A DNA stretch of 9,088 nucleotides from Gammaproteobacteria bacterium (GTDB lineage Bacteria; Pseudomonadota; Gammaproteobacteria; Steroidobacterales; JACDCP01): contig JACDCP010000093.1 of NCBI GenBank assembly GCA_013817465.1, positions 1-9,088 of the forward strand, given 5' to 3'. How positions within the stretch are numbered: position 1 is the first letter of the stretch; every line of letters starts with the position of its first letter. The position numbers were made by a program, and so were the translations under genes. Below, one piece after another: positions 5,857 to 9,088 of the stretch. A model generated the notes under the pieces. The model worked only from the letters and a program-made list of their open reading frames with translations, was not told the origin of the DNA and ran no database searches.

Positions 5857-7686
5857 ATGAACGAGACGATCCAGGCATTCGACGCTCCTTCGTTCGTGCG
5901 CAGCCTCACGCAGCGCCCTGGCGTCTACCGCATGCGCGACGCGGAGGGGCGGATCCTCTACGTCGGCAAGGCGCGCAATCTGAGGAAGCGCGTGGGCAGC
6001 TATTTCTCGCGTAAGCCCGGCGACAGCAAGACCATGGCGCTGCTCAGGCAGACGGCCGACGTCGAAGTCACGGTGACCGACACCGAGACCGAGGCGCTGC
6101 TGCTCGAATACAACCTGATCAAGGCGCACAAGCCGCGCTTCAATATCGTGCTGCGCGATGACAAGAGCTATCCGTACATTCGCGTGTCCACGACACATGA
6201 TTTCCCCCGGCTTTCGTTTTATCGCGGTTCCCGGAAGCAGCCGGGACGATACTTCGGGCCGTACGCCGGCGCCCGGGCGGTGCGCGAAACGCTGAGTCAG
6301 TTGCAGAAGTTGTTTCAACTGCGCCAGTGCAACGACAGTTTTTTCCGCAACCGCTCGCGGCCCTGCCTGCAGTATCAGATTCAGCGCTGCTCGGCGCCTT
6401 GCGTCGCCTATATCGATCAGGAGACGTATGCCGGCGACGTCACGGATGCCATCCACTTTCTCGAGGGGCGAAACAGCGAGGTGAGGGCAAGCTTCGTGCG
6501 CCGCATGGAAGCCGCCGCGGCGGATCTCGACTTCGAGCGGGCCGCGCGATACCGCGATCATATCGCTGCGCTCAACAAGGTCATCGAGCGCCAGTTCGCG
6601 GGCGCGAAGAGACAGGGCGACTCGGACATCGTTGCAGCAGCGGCCGAAGGCAATGTGCACTGTGTGGCGATCATGTTCGTACGCGCCGGGCGCAACCTCG
6701 GCAGCCGGACGTTCTTTCCCCGTGCGCACGAAACCTCGCCGCGCGACCTGCTGGCGGCTTTCCTGCCGCAGTACTATCTCGAACGTGAAGCGCCCGGCGA
6801 AATACTGACCAGCGAGCCGGTGGAGGATGCCGATCTGCTCGAGGCTACGCTGAGCGACCGCGCGGGAAAGCACGTGCGTGTCCGCCACCGGGTGCGTGGC
6901 GAACGCTCACGATGGGTGCGCATGGCTCTGGCGAATGCCAGGGAGGCGCTCGCCATGCGCCTCGCGAGTCACTCGAGCCTCGCTGCGCAACGCGAAGGGC
7001 TGCGTGAGGCGCTCGGTCTCGACGAGACGCCGCAGCGCATCGAATGCTTCGATGTCAGTCACACCGGCGGCGAATCCGCCGTGGCGGCCTGCGTAGTGTT
7101 CGGGCCGGAGGGACCGCTGCGTTCGGCCTATCGGCGCTTCAACATCGCAGGCATCGCGCCCGGCGACGATTATGCAGCGCTGGGGCAGGCCCTCACGCGT
7201 CGCTATACGCGCCTCAAGCGCGGGGAGGCCCCCATGCCCGATGTGCTGCTCATCGACGGCGGAAAAGGACAGGTCGCTCAGGTGGCGCAAGTGCTCGAGG
7301 AACTGCAGGTCGAGGGGGTTGCGCTCGTCGGCGTAGCCAAGGGGGCAGCGCGGCGCCCGGGCCAGGAGCGCCTGTTCTTGGCAGGTCGAAACCGCCCGCT
7401 TATACTGCCGGCGAGTTCGGGAACCCTGCATCTCATTCAGCAGATTCGCGACGAGGCGCATCGTTTCGCGATCACCGGACACCGCCAGCGTCGCGCACGA
7501 CAGCGCCGCGTTTCGGTGCTGGAATCGGTGCCCGGGCTCGGGCCGAGGCGCCGGCGCGCGCTCCTCGAGGCTTTCGGCGGATTGCAGGGCGTGAGCCGCG
7601 CCGGCATCGACGATCTCGCAGCGGTCAAAGGCATCAGCCGCAGGCTGGCGGAAACCGTCTATGAAAACTTCCACAGTCAGGATTGA
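5857..7686 (+). CDS. uvrC: UvrABC excinuclease subunit C
   Basis: UvrC makes both incisions flanking a DNA lesion during nucleotide-excision repair, acting on the UvrB-DNA complex. The length of 609 residues is almost identical to E. coli UvrC (610). The N-terminal GIY-YIG nuclease spans about residues 18-98 (GVYRM, YVGKARNL, TETEALLLE). Four cysteines at 158, 170, 178 and 182 keep the spacing of the E. coli iron-sulfur ligands. The UVR domain, which contacts UvrB, lies near 200-245. The RNase H-like endonuclease has Asp399 in CFDVSHTGG and His535 in IRDEAHRF. A helix-hairpin-helix pair closes the protein (SVPGLGPRRRRALL, AVKGISRRLA). It starts 7 nt after the UDG gene with no clear ribosome site, so translational coupling is likely, and ends 3 nt before pgsA. 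All catalytic residues are present. Confidence 0.98.
   Translation: MNETIQAFDAPSFVRSLTQRPGVYRMRDAEGRILYVGKARNLRKRVGSYFSRKPGDSKTMALLRQTADVEVTVTDTETEALLLEYNLIKAHKPRFNIVLRDDKSYPYIRVSTTHDFPRLSFYRGSRKQPGRYFGPYAGARAVRETLSQLQKLFQLRQCNDSFFRNRSRPCLQYQIQRCSAPCVAYIDQETYAGDVTDAIHFLEGRNSEVRASFVRRMEAAAADLDFERAARYRDHIAALNKVIERQFAGAKRQGDSDIVAAAAEGNVHCVAIMFVRAGRNLGSRTFFPRAHETSPRDLLAAFLPQYYLEREAPGEILTSEPVEDADLLEATLSDRAGKHVRVRHRVRGERSRWVRMALANAREALAMRLASHSSLAAQREGLREALGLDETPQRIECFDVSHTGGESAVAACVVFGPEGPLRSAYRRFNIAGIAPGDDYAALGQALTRRYTRLKRGEAPMPDVLLIDGGKGQVAQVAQVLEELQVEGVALVGVAKGAARRPGQERLFLAGRNRPLILPASSGTLHLIQQIRDEAHRFAITGHRQRRARQRRVSVLESVPGLGPRRRRALLEAFGGLQGVSRAGIDDLAAVKGISRRLAETVYENFHSQD
7679..7682 (+). promoter_or_regulatory. 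Ribosome binding site of pgsA inside the uvrC end
   Basis: AGGA lies within the last codons of uvrC, 7 nt before the GTG at 7690. This supports GTG as the pgsA start and translation coupled to uvrC. Confidence 0.5.
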
Positions 7687-7689
7687 GGC

Positions 7690-8256
7690 GTGCCCGCGCC
7701 GCTGAACCTGCCGATCGCCCTGACGAGCGTGCGCATTGCGGTCATCCCGCTGTTCGTCTTTATTTTCTATTTACCGGCCGGCTGGTCACGCCCGGCCGCG
7801 GCGCTTGTTTTCGGTCTGGCCTGCCTGACGGACTGGCTGGACGGTTACATGGCGCGGCGCCTGGGACAGATCACCGCGTTCGGCGCTTTTCTCGATCCGG
7901 TTGCCGACAAGCTCATGATCGCCGTCGCGCTCGTGCTTCTCGTGCAGAGCGACCCGAGCATTTTCGTCGGCCTCTCTGCAGCCATCATCATCGGCCGCGA
8001 AATCACCGTCTCCGCGTTGCGCGAATGGATGGCCGAGTCCGGTGCGCGGCAGCGCGTAGCGGTCTCGGTGATCGGCAAGGTGAAGACCATCATGCAGATG
8101 GTCGGCGTCGGCTTCATGCTTTATCAGTTGCCGTTGTTCGGACTGCCAGTGTACGACATCGGTGTGCTGTTGCTGATAGCCGCGGCGGCCCTCACGCTAT
8201 GGTCCATGGTTTTGTATCTGCGTGCCGCCTGGCCCGCTATCGCCGACCAGATCTGA
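7690..8256 (+). CDS. pgsA: CDP-diacylglycerol-glycerol-3-phosphate 3-phosphatidyltransferase
   Basis: PgsA transfers a phosphatidyl group from CDP-diacylglycerol to glycerol-3-phosphate, the committed step to phosphatidylglycerol and cardiolipin, in the inner membrane. The product is 188 residues (E. coli 182). The complete CDP-alcohol phosphotransferase motif DGxxAR-x8-GxxxDxxxD runs from Asp51 to Asp73, with an additional upstream Asp48. Hydrophobic stretches at about 9-28, 36-50, 75-90, 93-105, 130-147 and 153-175 fit an integral membrane enzyme. The segments REITVSALREWMAE and VSVIGKVKTIMQM match the E. coli protein. The GTG start aligns with the E. coli N-terminus and follows uvrC by 3 nt. 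The uvrC-pgsA pairing is conserved in gammaproteobacteria. Confidence 0.97.
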   Translation: MPAPLNLPIALTSVRIAVIPLFVFIFYLPAGWSRPAAALVFGLACLTDWLDGYMARRLGQITAFGAFLDPVADKLMIAVALVLLVQSDPSIFVGLSAAIIIGREITVSALREWMAESGARQRVAVSVIGKVKTIMQMVGVGFMLYQLPLFGLPVYDIGVLLLIAAAALTLWSMVLYLRAAWPAIADQI

Positions 8257-8331
8257 CGGCCGGCGCTTCGCGGCGGCAGAGACGATGGTGCCAGGGCCGA
8301 ACCCGACCGAGATCAATCAGATGAAGTCATC

Positions 8332-8861
8332 ATGAAGAGCAATAACGCAGCGATGAAATGCGTGTCGGGCGTCTTTTTCGGTCTGCTCGCCCTGTTCAGC
8401 TTTCCCGCTTTAGCGGATAAACGCATCGCGGTGCTGGAGTTCGAATTGAATGATTTGACTATGATACCGCGCACGCCGGAAGAGCTGGAGCGCACGGCTT
8501 CGGTAGCGCCACTGCTCAGAGAAGCTCTGACAGAAAAAGGCGGTTATGAGCTGGCGGTCATCGATCCGGATGCACAATCAGAAGCGGATGCCTCAGTCGG
8601 ATATCTTTTTGAACACCCGGAGCTTGGCGCCGAGCTGGGCGGACAGGTCGAAGCCGACTGGATTGCGGTCGGCGCGTTCACAAGCCGAGTTTCCTGTTTG
8701 CCTATTTGAAGGTGCGCCTGGTCAACGTAAAGACTCAACGGATTGACGGTGATTATGTCGTGGAAGTCAAAGGCTATGGAAAGAAAGTCACCGAAAAAGG
8801 GGCGGCGAATCTGGCAAACCAGATCGAGCAGACAATCAATCGAGCAGTCGAGGATCTCTGA
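8332..8861 (+). pseudogene. Secreted DUF2380-like protein, frameshifted
   Basis: The first frame (8332-8709) starts with a signal peptide: basic MKSNNAAMK, a hydrophobic core, and an ALA cleavage site near residue 28. It continues RIAVLEFELNDLT, RTASVAPLL, GGYELAVIDP, VGYLFEHPELGAELGG and ADWIAVG. The typical family continuation, HKPSFLFAYLKVRLV, is not in this frame; it appears in another frame from about 8679 and runs to a TGA at 8859-8861. One base appears to be missing near 8671-8678. The two parts together would give about 176 residues. I recognise the layout as DUF2380 from memory; its function is unknown, and the start resembles periplasmic proteins with a ligand-binding-like fold. The segment looks AT-richer than its neighbours, hinting at a different origin. 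A sequencing error is a real alternative to a true pseudogene. Confidence 0.7.
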
Positions 8862-8928
8862 TACGCTTGGGGCGGGTCCATAGTCTGCCGACGGCGGCGA
8901 CCGCAGCGCCGGATTCGTTGTCAGCTAT

Positions 8929-9015
8929 TGGTGCCCAGGGCCGGAGTCGAACCGGCACGGCCTTGCGGCCAGGGGATTTTAAGTCCCCAGCGTCTACCTG
9001 TTCCGCCACCCGGGC
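8929..9015 (-). tRNA. tRNA-Leu(UAA)
   Basis: Read on the minus strand, 87 nt fold as a class II tRNA: acceptor GCCCGGG pairs with CCTGGGC (one G-T pair), discriminator A, and CCA is encoded at 8931-8929. The anticodon stem GGGGA / TCCCC holds loop CTTAAAA with anticodon TAA (8981-8979). The long variable arm GGCCGCAAGGCC, typical of leucine tRNAs, and the T arm GCCGG-TTCGACT-CCGGC are present. It closely resembles E. coli leuZ. It lies 3 nt downstream of the tRNA-Cys gene, so the two are co-transcribed, and it is convergent with the frameshifted gene. Confidence 0.95.
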
Positions 9016-9018
9016 GTG

Positions 9019-9088
9019 TGGAGGCTAGGGACGGAATCGAACCGACGTACGCGGCTTTGCAGGCCGCTGCATGACCACTCTGCCACCT
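9019..9088 (-). tRNA. tRNA-Cys(GCA), missing its first bases at the window edge
   Basis: On the minus strand the T arm (TTCGATT loop), discriminator T (U73, a known cysteine identity base), and an encoded CCA at 9021-9019 are clear. The anticodon loop CTGCAAA with anticodon GCA (9060-9058) sits in stem GCGGC / GCCGC. The 3' acceptor strand CCTAGCC implies a 5' strand GGCTAGG, of which only AGG lies inside the window, so about 4 bases are cut off. It precedes tRNA-Leu in the same transcript, in the order cysT-leuZ known from E. coli. Confidence 0.93.

Noticed and set aside
5650..6888. 412-codon open frame on the minus strand opposite the UDG end and uvrC
   Set aside because: It crosses two well-supported genes, shows no family motif and has no ribosome site. 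It is a shadow of GC-rich codon use.
8665..8685. Programmed -1 frameshift in the DUF2380-like gene
   Set aside because: No X-XXY-YYZ slippery heptamer or clear stimulatory stem is present. A single missing base, real or from sequencing, explains it better.

Overview
The window comes from a GC-rich gammaproteobacterium. Two things point there: E. coli-type AceB, AceA and Icd proteins, and the response regulator / uvrC / pgsA / tRNA-Cys / tRNA-Leu neighbourhood that also surrounds uvrY in E. coli (uvrY-uvrC-pgsA-glyW-cysT-leuZ) and gacA in Pseudomonas. The REP pair with GTAG heads and the family 5 uracil-DNA glycosylase suggest a free-living lineage outside the enterics, perhaps near Xanthomonadales, Nevskiales or Steroidobacterales. 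That placement is inference only.

Left part (2-4190), carbon metabolism. A 5'-truncated malate synthase A gene and a complete isocitrate lyase gene form an aceBA pair. The NADP-type isocitrate dehydrogenase gene icd follows on the same strand. AceA and Icd compete for isocitrate and AceB uses the glyoxylate that AceA makes, so the glyoxylate-bypass branch point is encoded in one block. Between aceA and icd lies a 117-bp pair of inverted GTAG-headed palindromes (a REP/BIME-like element). Icd differs from its E. coli counterpart at two NADP-contact positions and carries a 24-residue insertion flanked by a short direct repeat. No aceK is present in the window.

Middle part (4367-8256), regulation, DNA repair and phospholipid synthesis. 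A GacA/UvrY-type LuxR-family regulator occupies the position normally held by gacA/uvrY, but every phosphorylation residue of its receiver domain is replaced. A 151-bp intergenic stretch with an inverted repeat and a plausible extended -10 promoter follows. Next comes a tightly packed run: family 5 uracil-DNA glycosylase, uvrC (7-nt gap) and pgsA (3-nt gap). This joins base-excision and nucleotide-excision repair genes ahead of the phosphatidylglycerophosphate synthase gene.

Right part (8332-9088). A secreted DUF2380-like protein gene, apparently broken by a single-base frameshift and of lower GC than its neighbours, is followed by tRNA-Leu(UAA) and tRNA-Cys(GCA) genes on the opposite strand. 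The tRNA-Cys gene runs off the window edge. No CRISPR array, insertion sequence, phage gene or clearly new defence system was seen. The most unusual items are the degenerate GacA-like receiver, the Icd cofactor-site changes with the adjacent insertion, and the covarying REP pair.
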